The notes below the pieces were generated by a model, which did no database searches, had not been told where the DNA came from, and was given only the letters and a program-made list of their open reading frames with translations. Below are positions 7,825 to 15,139 of a stretch of 16,452 nucleotides of DNA, piece by piece; the first letter of the stretch is position 1; each line of letters begins with the position of its first letter. The stretch is from positions 1 to 16,452 of the forward strand of contig NZ_CAWUGZ010000110.1 of assembly GCF_963921845.1 (NCBI RefSeq). Reading direction: 5' to 3'. Made by a program: the position numbers and the translations under genes. Origin of the DNA: Commensalibacter sp963921845. Lineage in GTDB: Bacteria; Pseudomonadota; Alphaproteobacteria; Acetobacterales; Acetobacteraceae.

Positions 7825-8454
7825 TTCATTAGGAAAATCAATAAGGATTTGACCACGTGTTAGGTCTTTAAGACGTGCACACAAAGCTTGCGACACGTCT
7901 AGGGGAACAAAAAATATTATCTCAACGTCTTGATCAAATCGTTCACTTATAAGTTGAGCATCGTATTCCACTATACGGGTACGTATCAATAGATGGTCCT
8001 TAAAACTGCACAGAAGACGGATTTTCACTTGAGGTTTGTATTCTATTGATTTTGCTTGCCTTAGACATTCAGCTGTCACCCCGCTATAAGCACGGACCAA
8101 ACCACCCGCCCCAAGCTTAATACCACCAAACCAACGACTAACTATTAATAAAATGCAATCAAAATTGAGCTTTTCAATCACGTGTAGTATAGGTCTTCCA
8201 GCTTTACCCACAGGTTCACCATCGTCATCATATTTTGCATAAGGTGCAACACGCATGGCCCAACAATGATGCGTCGCTTCGATTGACCTTTGTTTATTTA
8301 ACCACAATTTTCCTTCATCAATAGAATTAATGGGTATCGCGTTTGCTTGAAACACGCTTTTTTTTATCTCTTTATTGCATTGGAATGCTTCAACCAATCG
8401 TAAACTAAACTTATTTTTTTTCATAACTTCAAACAAGTGATTTAAAAAAAGCAT
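7798..8454 (-). CDS. YigZ/IMPACT-family protein (UPF0029)
   Basis: A 218-residue protein of the YigZ/IMPACT family, whose eukaryotic members regulate Gcn2 and whose bacterial role is uncertain. Diagnostic blocks are KKSVFQANA (31-39), THHCWAMRVAPYAKYDDDGEP (about 61-81) with GKAGRPIL, and RWFGGIKLGAGGLVRAYS (107-124). The C-terminal 70 residues form the usual small alpha/beta domain. Two starts are possible: 8454 (GGAG 13 bases upstream) or 8424 (only a GAAG close to the ATG); neither is decisive and the conserved core is the same. It converges on tldD with a 27-base overlap of coding ends. Upstream lies a nine-base-pair hairpin and a 12-base palindrome that may control it. Confidence 0.88.
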   Translation of the reverse strand: MLFLNHLFEVMKKNKFSLRLVEAFQCNKEIKKSVFQANAIPINSIDEGKLWLNKQRSIEATHHCWAMRVAPYAKYDDDGEPVGKAGRPILHVIEKLNFDCILLIVSRWFGGIKLGAGGLVRAYSGVTAECLRQAKSIEYKPQVKIRLLCSFKDHLLIRTRIVEYDAQLISERFDQDVEIIFFVPLDVSQALCARLKDLTRGQILIDFPNELDIGTSNC

Positions 8455-8473
8455 TTATTTATTACCACTCCAT

Positions 8474-8504
8474 AAAAAACATTTATCCGTAAAATATGTT
8501 TTTT
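8474..8504. repeat. Nine-base-pair hairpin with A6/T6 ends upstream of the YigZ-like gene
   Basis: AAAAAACAT (8474-8482) and ATGTTTTTT (8496-8504) are perfect complements around a 13-base loop. On either strand the stem ends in a T6 run, so it could act as a two-way terminator. On the minus strand it would instead lie in the 5' leader of the YigZ-like gene, a few bases before the GGAG in front of the 8454 start. Confidence 0.5.
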
Positions 8505-8507
8505 AAC

Positions 8508-8519
8508 TTAGTCGACTAA
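8508..8519. promoter_or_regulatory. Possible operator: perfect 12-base palindrome
   Basis: TTAGTCGACTAA is a perfect palindrome. It is three bases from a TATGAT (minus strand, 8522-8527) that resembles a -10 box, so the palindrome would cover the likely start point of a transcript into the YigZ-like gene. No good -35 box is visible, and no other copy was noticed in the window. Confidence 0.3.
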
Positions 8520-8803
8520 ATATCATACTTAATTACTTTTTTTTCGCTGGCTAATTTTTTCCAGTCTATTTTAGCCTAGTTTGTCCACTGGTTACTTTGC
8601 TTGTCAAAAAACTGACATAAAATCCAAAGTATTCCGTACACTTTATCCATCTGTAATTCAATCTTTGTATAAAACAACTTAGAATATTTTGAATGGAGAC
8701 GTCAAAAAAAATTACTTTTATTGTGGGAAAGAACAGTGAAAATAGTAAATTATAGGACAATTTATAAAAAAGTTTTATTAACCAAGCAGAATTAATTAAA
8801 CAA

Positions 8804-8831
8804 TTGTTTTTTCCTTAGTTTCTATTATGAT
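8804..8831 (+). promoter_or_regulatory. Possible promoter of the MscS-like gene
   Basis: TTGTTT (8804-8809) and TATGAT (8826-8831, five of six consensus bases) are 16 bases apart. This would start a transcript about 90-100 bases before the channel gene. The -35 box is weak. Confidence 0.33.
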
Positions 8832-8935
8832 AATTATTAGCTTCTCTATCGCTGAAATTTTGTTTTTAGTAACAAATAGATTTTAAATTCAATTAAACTC
8901 TTATCATTGAATGATCTCAGATGGAAAGTCTACTG

Positions 8936-11353
8936 ATGAAATTGGTAAAAATCCCTTCTCTTTGTATTTTTATATTTTTAAGCTATTTTTTAATATGGCC
9001 TAGTTTAGCACAGAATGATAAAATTCCCGCAATTGTAAGAATTGACACTCCCCCAGTTCTTCTGAATGTTTCAAACAATAATTCTCAATCGCTTCTCAAC
9101 AAATTTACTACTCAACTCAATGAAATTAATAAAAATTTACAAACACTCAATGGTACACAAAATCACGAAGCTTTTCGTTCTCTTTTGGTTAAAGCACAAG
9201 ATGTTTACAGCGAAACATCTAAAATTTTAACTATTTTGAAACCAAGATTAACAGGCTATGATCAGGCGTTAAAACTGATTAATAATGTTTCTGAAGATAA
9301 GACTCAGGTGCAAAATGATAATTTCACGAAATATCGCGAAAATCTTATTAAAAACCGAAACGATATTAATACAAAAGTACAGCAAGCAACCATTTTACAG
9401 CTTGAAGCCAACAGTCAAATTGCGCAAATACAACAGTCTTTATCCAATATACAGCAAGTACAACTTTTTTCCCATTCTCCTTCTCCCTTAACTTTTCAGT
9501 TTTGGCAGCAGTTAAGCTATCATTTTCCTAACGACCTACATAAAATCAATAATATTTATAAAGATTTTATAAGATTATTTACGAACGCATGGAATGGCGG
9601 GTTTTTGGATCGTTTATCTATTTTTATAGGAATAGCATCCGCTATTTTAATCATTTTCGTCTTGCAACCACTGTTAATGCGTTCTCTTGTGCCCGTTATA
9701 GAAAAACTAACCCCGCCAACACGACTGAGACGTAGTCTAAAAACATTATTTACTGCAATTATTTTTTCACTCGCCGCGGGTTTATCTGCTACCCTTATCC
9801 TTACATGCGTAAACTACCAAGATAATGTAAATAGTCCCGCCTATTACTTTTCTCAAACCATAATTCATCAACTTTATTTTTGTGGATTTATTCTTGGGCT
9901 TTATCGTGGTTTCTTGGCCGTAAAAAAACCTCAATGGCGTTTACTTCCTATCAGCGACCAAGGGGCACAAGCGATAAGCTTGTTACCAAATTTATATGCT
10001 TTAATGATTTTTTTGCTTGGTATTGTTAAATATATTAATACGGCTAGCAACATTAGCTCTATAGGTCAACAACTCTCCAATGGTTTATTTACTTGTCTCG
10101 CAAGTTTACTTTTTATAGCTATACCCATAAGACTACGCAAAATTGGGCATGAACATTTAAATCGTTCTACCAAAAAAAACTTAGACATTCGTTTTATTGC
10201 GATCGCTATAGGACTTCCTATTTTTAGCGTAACAAGCATTATTGCCATTTTAATTGGTTACAATCATCTTGGTTATTCCATGTGTGTCTGGCTTAACTGG
10301 GTCATTTTGGTATGCAGTGCTTTAAGCCTCTTTAAAATATTGCTCAACGACATTACCAGTTTAATGCTAGATCCCCATCGCTGGTTGGGGAAAAAATTAC
10401 AAATTTTAGGAGTACGTCCTCAAAGCATGGAACAACTATCCACAGTAGTTAATGGATTCATTTCCCTGCTAACCATTGTTCTTATCCTTGCCTCTGTTGT
10501 GTCTCCTGGCAATTTTGATCTCTTGGATTTTATCGATAACCTTACGCATACGTTAACCACACAAAAAATTGGTAGTTTCACTCTTTCTTTTTCAACTATC
10601 TTTCAAGCGTTGCTTGTCTTAGTGATTGGTTTATACTGCATCAAAGTGGTTCGTAAGTGGCTTAACGAAAAACTATTTCCCAAAACCTCACTTGATAGTG
10701 CAACTCAAAATTCCATTGATACTATATTTAATTATTGTTGCTGGGTTGGGGTTGCAATTATCTTTCTATCTATACTAGGCGTAACAACGCAAAACATTAC
10801 CTGGATTATCAGTGCATTATCTGTTGGTATTGGTTTTGGCCTACAAGCTATTGTACAAAATTTTGTTTCTGGATTAATCTTGCTTGCAGAAAGACCAGTG
10901 CGTATTGGTGACGTCGTTACGATAGGTGGCTCTAAAGGAACGATAATGAGCATCAAGGTTCGTGCAACCGAAATACAACTACCGGATTTATCTACTTTAA
11001 TAGTTCCAAACTCACAACTTATTACGTCTTCTGTGCAAAATTCCACTCGCAGCCGTAATCTTGGTGTCGTTTCCGCCAAACTACCAATTATTTCAATCAA
11101 ACACCTTAATGCTTCACGAGAATTAATCCTTAATATTATGAAGAAGCATCCTGAAGTGGTAGACTCACCAGAACCCAAAGTACTAGTGGATAGTATAACA
11201 GAAACAGCTTTAATGATCTCTATTACTTGTTATGTTAACCAGTCCAGCAATGTTGATATTGTTCGTAGTGAAATTTTTTCTCAGTATCTTAATTCTATTA
11301 ATGAACTCGCTTCTAATGGCTACAAACTTGATGATAGCCACACTACCGACTAG
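8936..11353 (+). CDS. Large MscS-family mechanosensitive channel with DUF3772-like N-terminus
   Basis: An inner-membrane channel of about 805 residues that should open under membrane tension and release solutes on osmotic downshock. A signal peptide (about 1-25, ending near SLA-QN) leads to a Gln/Asn-rich, coiled-coil-prone periplasmic domain (about 26-215) resembling DUF3772. About eleven membrane helices follow between residues 227 and 652. The last is the pore helix with VGIGFGLQAIVQNFVSG (about 630-646). It continues into the MscS beta domain: ERPVRIGDVVTIGG, then GTIMSIKVRATEIQ and LIVPNSQLITSSVQN. Only this C-terminal third is conserved in MscS proper; the size is that of MscK/YbdG-like or alphaproteobacterial relatives. 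The ATG at 8936 is preceded by GGAAAG at a spacing of seven and gives a basic n-region; the ATG at 8921 is an alternative adding five residues. It converges on thiF, 31 bases away. Confidence 0.92.
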   Translation: MKLVKIPSLCIFIFLSYFLIWPSLAQNDKIPAIVRIDTPPVLLNVSNNNSQSLLNKFTTQLNEINKNLQTLNGTQNHEAFRSLLVKAQDVYSETSKILTILKPRLTGYDQALKLINNVSEDKTQVQNDNFTKYRENLIKNRNDINTKVQQATILQLEANSQIAQIQQSLSNIQQVQLFSHSPSPLTFQFWQQLSYHFPNDLHKINNIYKDFIRLFTNAWNGGFLDRLSIFIGIASAILIIFVLQPLLMRSLVPVIEKLTPPTRLRRSLKTLFTAIIFSLAAGLSATLILTCVNYQDNVNSPAYYFSQTIIHQLYFCGFILGLYRGFLAVKKPQWRLLPISDQGAQAISLLPNLYALMIFLLGIVKYINTASNISSIGQQLSNGLFTCLASLLFIAIPIRLRKIGHEHLNRSTKKNLDIRFIAIAIGLPIFSVTSIIAILIGYNHLGYSMCVWLNWVILVCSALSLFKILLNDITSLMLDPHRWLGKKLQILGVRPQSMEQLSTVVNGFISLLTIVLILASVVSPGNFDLLDFIDNLTHTLTTQKIGSFTLSFSTIFQALLVLVIGLYCIKVVRKWLNEKLFPKTSLDSATQNSIDTIFNYCCWVGVAIIFLSILGVTTQNITWIISALSVGIGFGLQAIVQNFVSGLILLAERPVRIGDVVTIGGSKGTIMSIKVRATEIQLPDLSTLIVPNSQLITSSVQNSTRSRNLGVVSAKLPIISIKHLNASRELILNIMKKHPEVVDSPEPKVLVDSITETALMISITCYVNQSSNVDIVRSEIFSQYLNSINELASNGYKLDDSHTTD

Positions 11354-11384
11354 AATTGATAATAGAAAATAATCCATAAAATCT

Positions 11385-12347
11385 TTAGGAATCAGCAATT
11401 ATAGCAAAATTATTATATCCCTTGGCTTGTAAACGATAGCAAGCTTGAGCCGATCGTATTCCACTTTTACAAACAAAAACGATACGGCTCGAAAAAGGAA
11501 AACTATAATGTTCTACCTCCTGCGGAAGCAAACGTATCGCGTGCTCCGTAACCGTCTTGGGAGCCTCTTCTTTACTTCGCAACTCAACCACAAAATCATT
11601 CTTATTAATATCCTGATGATCAATAAAACGTATCGTTGGCTCTTTTGGTTCTTTTTCTTCATCAAAACAAAATTGATTCAAACGCCATGTTAAACCATCA
11701 ACAGATATAAATTGGCCTAAGGGCGAAATTGGAAAATCAAGAATCACGTTCAAAGCCATTTGAGCTTGTATCGAACCCATTAGCGAAACTATGGGTCCCA
11801 TCACACCAACTGTATTACAATTCCCATCCCCAGGAACTATTTTAGGGAAAAGAGCGCGATAACTTGGTGCCTTCCCACAAAACCCACCTACATATCCTTT
11901 ATACCCAATAACCGAGGCAGCGATGAGAGGAATAGACAAACGTTTGCAAACATCTGATAGCGTATAAGTGACCATGTAATTGTCGGCTGCATCGATAACC
12001 AAATCCATATTTTCTAACACAGAATGTACAGTTTTTGGGGTTAATTTAGTTAAGCAACTGTCAATATGACAAAATGGATTTTGCTTAGCCAAACTGATCT
12101 TAGCACAATCAACTTTGTTTTTTCCTATATCCTCCATACGATACAAAATTTGTCGATGCAAATTGCTTTCCTCGATACGATCATGATCGCACAGACGTAA
12201 AAAACCAATGCCAGCCCCACTAAGCAAAGGTAAAACGGTGCTTCCTAATCCACCGCAACCCACAACTAAAACCCTTGCTTTCGTAAGTTTTCTTTGTCCT
12301 ACTTTCCCTATACCCTCTAAGCACATTTGGCGTTTATAGCGTTCCAT
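11385..12347 (-). CDS. thiF: ThiF/MoeB-type adenylyltransferase fused to a rhodanese domain
   Basis: This should adenylate the C-terminal glycine of ThiS with ATP so that sulfur can be loaded as a thiocarboxylate. The E1-like domain (about 1-230) shows RYKRQMCLEGIGKVGQRKL, the nucleotide loop VVGCGGLGS (about 28-36), SNLHRQILY, and D119-A-A-D122. NCNTVGVMGP keeps the cysteine (Cys177) aligned with the ThiF Cys184 that forms an acyl-disulfide. The C-terminal part (about 240-320) is a short rhodanese-like domain with active loop CKSGIRS (Cys293), which may deliver sulfur. Oddities: both zinc C-x-x-C pairs are missing (PSYRALFP in place of PCYRCLFP; only one Cys near residue 227), and the rhodanese lacks its last segment. 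The ATG at 12347 is chosen over 12377 because AGGAAAG precedes it and the N-terminus fits the family. Last gene of the thi operon. MoeB for molybdopterin is a less likely reading. Confidence 0.88.
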   Translation of the reverse strand: MERYKRQMCLEGIGKVGQRKLTKARVLVVGCGGLGSTVLPLLSGAGIGFLRLCDHDRIEESNLHRQILYRMEDIGKNKVDCAKISLAKQNPFCHIDSCLTKLTPKTVHSVLENMDLVIDAADNYMVTYTLSDVCKRLSIPLIAASVIGYKGYVGGFCGKAPSYRALFPKIVPGDGNCNTVGVMGPIVSLMGSIQAQMALNVILDFPISPLGQFISVDGLTWRLNQFCFDEEKEPKEPTIRFIDHQDINKNDFVVELRSKEEAPKTVTEHAIRLLPQEVEHYSFPFSSRIVFVCKSGIRSAQACYRLQAKGYNNFAIIADS

Positions 12348-12358
12348 ATTAATCTTTC

Positions 12359-12946
12359 CTATACAATAACTAACCATTCTTTACAGCGTGCAACTGGATC
12401 AGGGGCTTGATGAATATCTGTAACCACGGCCACACTGTCTGCGCCAGCAAAAAAAACATCTTTTGCACGTGCAGGCGTTAGCCCACCAATAGCGACGAGA
12501 GGTATGGATTGTATTTTGTTCTTCCAAACCCTGACGCGCTCGAGTCCTTGGGGCTGCCATTTCATTTTTATAAGTAATGTTTCATACACAGGTCCTAAAG
12601 CCACATAATTGGGATTTAAGGCTAGGGCACGTTTCAACTCATGATGATCATGCGTCGATATACCAAAACGAACCTGTGCAAGACGTAACGCCTCAAAATC
12701 AGCGGTTTGTAAATCTTCCTGACCAAGATGAACAAAATTGATTCCCAAATCTAACGCTAAATGCCAATAATCATTTAAAACCAACTGAACCTTATAAAAT
12801 TGACAGCAATGAAGGGCAGCTTTTATTTGGCTTTTAAGTTCGACCTCAGAAGTGTTTTTGATGCGCAGTTGAATAAGCTTAACCCCCAAAGGGGCTAGTT
12901 GCTCAATCAATCTTACAGAATGCGTGATGAGGTAAAACCGTTCCAT
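12359..12946 (-). CDS. thiE: Thiamine phosphate synthase ThiE
   Basis: ThiE couples the thiazole phosphate to hydroxymethylpyrimidine pyrophosphate, giving thiamine phosphate in the cytoplasm. It is a TIM barrel of 195 residues, slightly shorter than the 210 or so of E. coli. Motifs in order: QLRIK (26-30), LNDYWHLAL (57-65), FVHLGQEDL (71-79), GISTHDHHEL (95-104), GPVYETLLIKMKWQPQGL (118-135), AIGG (152-155) and GADSVAVVTDI (168-178). The NDYW and KMKWQPQGL forms are typical of alphaproteobacterial ThiE. It begins two bases after the thiG stop and is probably translated by coupling, since no strong ribosome binding site is seen. thiF begins 11 bases after it. Confidence 0.95.
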   Translation of the reverse strand: MERFYLITHSVRLIEQLAPLGVKLIQLRIKNTSEVELKSQIKAALHCCQFYKVQLVLNDYWHLALDLGINFVHLGQEDLQTADFEALRLAQVRFGISTHDHHELKRALALNPNYVALGPVYETLLIKMKWQPQGLERVRVWKNKIQSIPLVAIGGLTPARAKDVFFAGADSVAVVTDIHQAPDPVARCKEWLVIV

Positions 12947-12948
12947 TT

Positions 12949-13707
12949 TCAGATCAATTCCGCAAGACCATAAGCCGGTGTCGACGCTTCAGCCATATCA
13001 CGTTTTTCCATCAACCCCGCATGATAAGCTTTTCGTCCAGCAACAATCGCCTCCCCAAACGCTTGGGCCATTTTTATCGGATCTTTGGCCTTAGCAATTG
13101 CTGTATTGAGCAAAACCCCGTCAAAACCCATTTCCATAGCTTCCATAGCTTGGCTTGGAGCACCAAGCCCAGCATCAATAATTAAAGGAGTTTTAGGAAA
13201 ATAAGCACGCATAGATTTCAATGCTTCTTTGTTACGTAGCCCTTGCCCAGAACCTATTGGGGCACCCCAAGGCATCAGTACCTGACAACCAACCTCTAAT
13301 AATTTTTCTCCGACAATTAAATCGTCTGTCGTATACGGAAAAACCGAAAACCCTTCCCTGCATAAAATTCGTGCCGCTTCAACCAAAGCAAAAGGATCTG
13401 GCTGTAATGTATCTGCATGACCTATCACTTCTAATTTAATCCAATTGGTATTAAACACTTCTTGTGCCATATGTGCCGTCGTTACTGCCTCTTTGACGGT
13501 AAAGCACCCTGCTGTATTGGGTAAGAACTTTTTATTTACCTCTTCAAGCAACTGACGGAATACGCCTCCTCCAGCCCCTTCACGCCTTAGGCTTACGGTA
13601 ATGATGTCGGTTTGTGACGCTGCTATAGCCTTTGATAATAGTTCAGGTGAAGGATAGCATGCTGTCCCTAATAAAAATCTTGAACCGGGATTAAAATCGT
13701 AAAACAC
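12949..13707 (-). CDS. thiG: Thiazole synthase ThiG
   Basis: ThiG builds the thiazole phosphate carboxylate from deoxyxylulose 5-phosphate, dehydroglycine (from ThiO) and sulfur carried on ThiS. It is a 252-residue TIM barrel. Visible are LLGTACYPSPE (12-22), DIITVSLRR (34-42), NTAGC (64-68), WIKLEVIGH with the Schiff-base lysine Lys91, MPWGAPIGSG (145-154), IIDAGLGAPSQA (176-187) and MGFDGVLLNTAIA (193-205). The start is GTG at 13707. It is preceded by a G6 run (13716-13721) at a spacing of eight, which is also the last two glycine codons of thiS. It starts five bases after the thiS stop. Confidence 0.97.
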   Translation of the reverse strand: MFYDFNPGSRFLLGTACYPSPELLSKAIAASQTDIITVSLRREGAGGGVFRQLLEEVNKKFLPNTAGCFTVKEAVTTAHMAQEVFNTNWIKLEVIGHADTLQPDPFALVEAARILCREGFSVFPYTTDDLIVGEKLLEVGCQVLMPWGAPIGSGQGLRNKEALKSMRAYFPKTPLIIDAGLGAPSQAMEAMEMGFDGVLLNTAIAKAKDPIKMAQAFGEAIVAGRKAYHAGLMEKRDMAEASTPAYGLAELI

Positions 13708-13712
13708 TGTGA

Positions 13713-13910
13713 TTACCCCCCTTGCATAGGAGATAAAACTTCAATCTTAGCATCCTCATATAAGTTAAACGTTGAATATTCTCGTCTTGGTACAAAATTA
13801 CCATTTACTGCGCTTGCAACACAGGTTGGATCTATTCCACATTCTTCAAAAAGCGCAAATAAGGTTCCGACATCGGTTTCAACTGTTTTTCCATTTAAGT
13901 AAATTTTCAT
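13713..13910 (-). CDS. thiS: Sulfur-carrier protein ThiS
   Basis: A 65-residue ubiquitin-like protein that carries sulfur as a C-terminal thiocarboxylate to ThiG after activation by ThiF. It begins MKIYLNGKTVET and ends SPMQGG, the di-glycine tail required for adenylation. The frame is open for 32 further codons upstream inside thiO. The ATG at 13910 is right because it gives the family's length and N-terminus, and it overlaps the thiO stop as ATGA. An AGGA stands nine bases before it. The two terminal glycines are both coded GGG, forming the thiG ribosome binding site. Confidence 0.96.
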   Translation of the reverse strand: MKIYLNGKTVETDVGTLFALFEECGIDPTCVASAVNGNFVPRREYSTFNLYEDAKIEVLSPMQGG

Positions 13911-14839
13911 GATTTCGATTCCTGAGAGATATAGTTTAGTAATTGATTTGCCATATAAGGAGCCAGCAAATAACCATGACGATACATGCCATTTACAAAA
14001 AAACACCCTTCTTGGTATTCAATTTTGGGCATGTTGTCAGGATAAGCTGGACGTAATCCCGTTCCTGTTTCAATAATACGCGCTTCGGCAAAGGCAGGAT
14101 GAATAGCGTAAGCCGAGCTTAACATTTCAATTAACGCCCTTGCACTGATAGGACTGGTATCATAGCTTTCAACCATGGTCGTACCCAACATATATTGACC
14201 ATTATGACGTGGTACCAAATAACATAAGGCACGAGGGTGAAGAAGGCGTATAGCTCTTTTTAAATTAACGTCTGGACATTCAAAGTTAAGCATTTCACCT
14301 CGAACCGCTCTTAAATTTGAAATATTTTTAGCTGCGCGAATACCTGTACAATCAATAATATTACCCGACGGTTTTTGAGTATGAAAGTCAACGCCCGATG
14401 CAATCAACTTTTGGCGCAACTCATCTAAAGATAATCTTGGATCAAGGTGAGCTTCTTTTGGAAAATATAACCCTTTTGAAATATGACCTTTTAAATCGGG
14501 TTCTAAGTCTGAAGGATCAACCCATTCGTTCTCTTCTGTCATTTTTGCAAAACGAATAAGCTCCGCTGCATCTCGTGGAGGTGCCAGCACTAAACTACCA
14601 TTTTTATGAACACTGGACACATGTTTGTCCCACCATTCAATGGCATTAATCCCCTGTTCTACGACTTCTTTAGATGCACTTTCTTGCTCACAATACGGTG
14701 CTAGCATTCCTCCCGCCAAATAGGACGCAGAAGGAACCGTAGGATCTTCAATAACCTCAATAGATTCACCTTTTTCGTGCAACACTGTAGCCACGCAAAG
14801 ACCTGCGACTCCACTACCTATAACAGACCAATTCCTCAT
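13907..14839 (-). CDS. thiO: Glycine oxidase ThiO (FAD-dependent)
   Basis: ThiO oxidises glycine to the imine dehydroglycine, the carbon-nitrogen donor for thiazole synthesis in organisms that do not use the radical enzyme ThiH. The 310-residue protein has the FAD-binding VIGSGVAGLCVATVL at its N-terminus (about 6-20) and AGGMLAPYCE (about 42-51). It also has RAVRGEMLNFECP and, at the C-terminus, GTGLRPAYPDNMPKIE and GMYRHGYLLAP (284-294), where the arginine should hold the glycine carboxylate. The frame extends to a GTG at 14878. The ATG at 14839 is chosen because AGGATG lies just before it and the protein then begins right at the dinucleotide fold. It is the first gene of the thi operon, about 120 bases downstream of the TPP aptamer, and its stop overlaps the thiS start by four bases. 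Confidence 0.94.
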   Translation of the reverse strand: MRNWSVIGSGVAGLCVATVLHEKGESIEVIEDPTVPSASYLAGGMLAPYCEQESASKEVVEQGINAIEWWDKHVSSVHKNGSLVLAPPRDAAELIRFAKMTEENEWVDPSDLEPDLKGHISKGLYFPKEAHLDPRLSLDELRQKLIASGVDFHTQKPSGNIIDCTGIRAAKNISNLRAVRGEMLNFECPDVNLKRAIRLLHPRALCYLVPRHNGQYMLGTTMVESYDTSPISARALIEMLSSAYAIHPAFAEARIIETGTGLRPAYPDNMPKIEYQEGCFFVNGMYRHGYLLAPYMANQLLNYISQESKS

Positions 14840-14911
14840 TTCATCCTGTCCAACTTTAATTAGGTATATTAAATACACCCTAAATGAATACGTTAAGACC
14901 CAGTGAAAGAC

Positions 14912-14963
14912 AAAAAACGAATTGATCTATAGCAGAACACGGTTAAATCTATAGACTTGTTCT
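14912..14963 (-). promoter_or_regulatory. Possible expression platform of the TPP riboswitch
   Basis: Downstream of the aptamer on the minus strand two mutually exclusive hairpins are possible: AGAACA (14958-14963) with TGTTCT (14934-14939), and TCTATAG (14949-14955) with CTATAGA (14926-14932). A T6 run follows at 14912-14917, eight bases after the second hairpin. The stems are AT-rich and the T run is not directly attached, so termination is only a possibility; control of thiO translation is another. Confidence 0.35.
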
Positions 14964-15061
14964 TCCTACGCCAGCATCATCTGGATCAGGTTAAAGGGTC
15001 GCCGAACTTATACAAAATCATCTATCGGCCTCTCAGTCTCTTATATGAGACTCCCCTGACA
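14962..15061 (-). ncRNA. TPP riboswitch (THI element)
   Basis: Read on the minus strand, the conserved THI-box core is present. A GGGG is followed by the P3 hairpin AGTCTC (15047-15052)/GAGACT (15035-15040), then CTGAGA at 15031-15036. A variable arm with GCCGA (15025-15029)/TCGGC (15001-15005) comes next. The highly conserved pyrophosphate-arm block ACCTGATCCAGATGATGCTG (14972-14991) continues into GCGTAGGAA. The aptamer lies between a promoter and thiO, so thiamine pyrophosphate should repress the whole thiOSGEF operon. In this family the repression acts by terminating transcription or by hiding the first ribosome binding site; which applies here is unclear. Confidence 0.95.
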
Positions 15062-15075
15062 AAAGTGTTCTTAAA

Positions 15076-15103
15076 AGCATATTCAATTAAAACATTAAGT
15101 CAA
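15076..15103 (-). promoter_or_regulatory. Promoter of the thi operon
   Basis: On the minus strand TTGACT (15098-15103, five of six consensus bases) and TATGCT (15076-15081, four of six) are 16 bases apart. The predicted start point is near 15069-15071, a few bases before the TPP aptamer, so the RNA would begin with or near AGAACAC. The placement directly ahead of the riboswitch supports the call. Confidence 0.55.
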
Positions 15104-15139
15104 TCAAGCAAAATAAAAATTTACTGTTCGTGCTAGGCT

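Larger units (their letters stand above)
8455..8920. other. Intergenic region between divergent YigZ-like and MscS-like genes
   Basis: About 465 bases of AT-rich DNA without a credible gene. A 64-codon frame on the minus strand (8566-8760, TTG start, no ribosome binding site or recognisable motif) is judged chance. Structure seen here includes the hairpin 8474-8504, the palindrome 8508-8519, a small hairpin TGTCA/TGACA near 8600-8615, and TTTGTT/AACAAA (8859-8876) in the presumed leader of the channel gene. Confidence 0.5.

Noticed and set aside
8566..8760. 64-codon minus-strand frame between the YigZ-like and MscS-like genes
   Set aside because: It starts with TTG, has no ribosome binding site, no recognisable motif and a composition typical of AT-rich non-coding DNA.
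10732..11178. 148-codon minus-strand frame inside the MscS-like gene
   Set aside because: It lies wholly opposite the conserved MscS domain and its translation resembles no family; it is a shadow of the real gene.
11354..11384. Terminator between the convergent MscS-like gene and thiF
   Set aside because: The 31-base gap holds no stem followed by a T run on either strand.
13911..14006. 32-codon upstream extension of thiS
   Set aside because: The extension runs through the end of thiO and precedes the canonical ThiS N-terminus; the ATGA overlap start with AGGA is much better.
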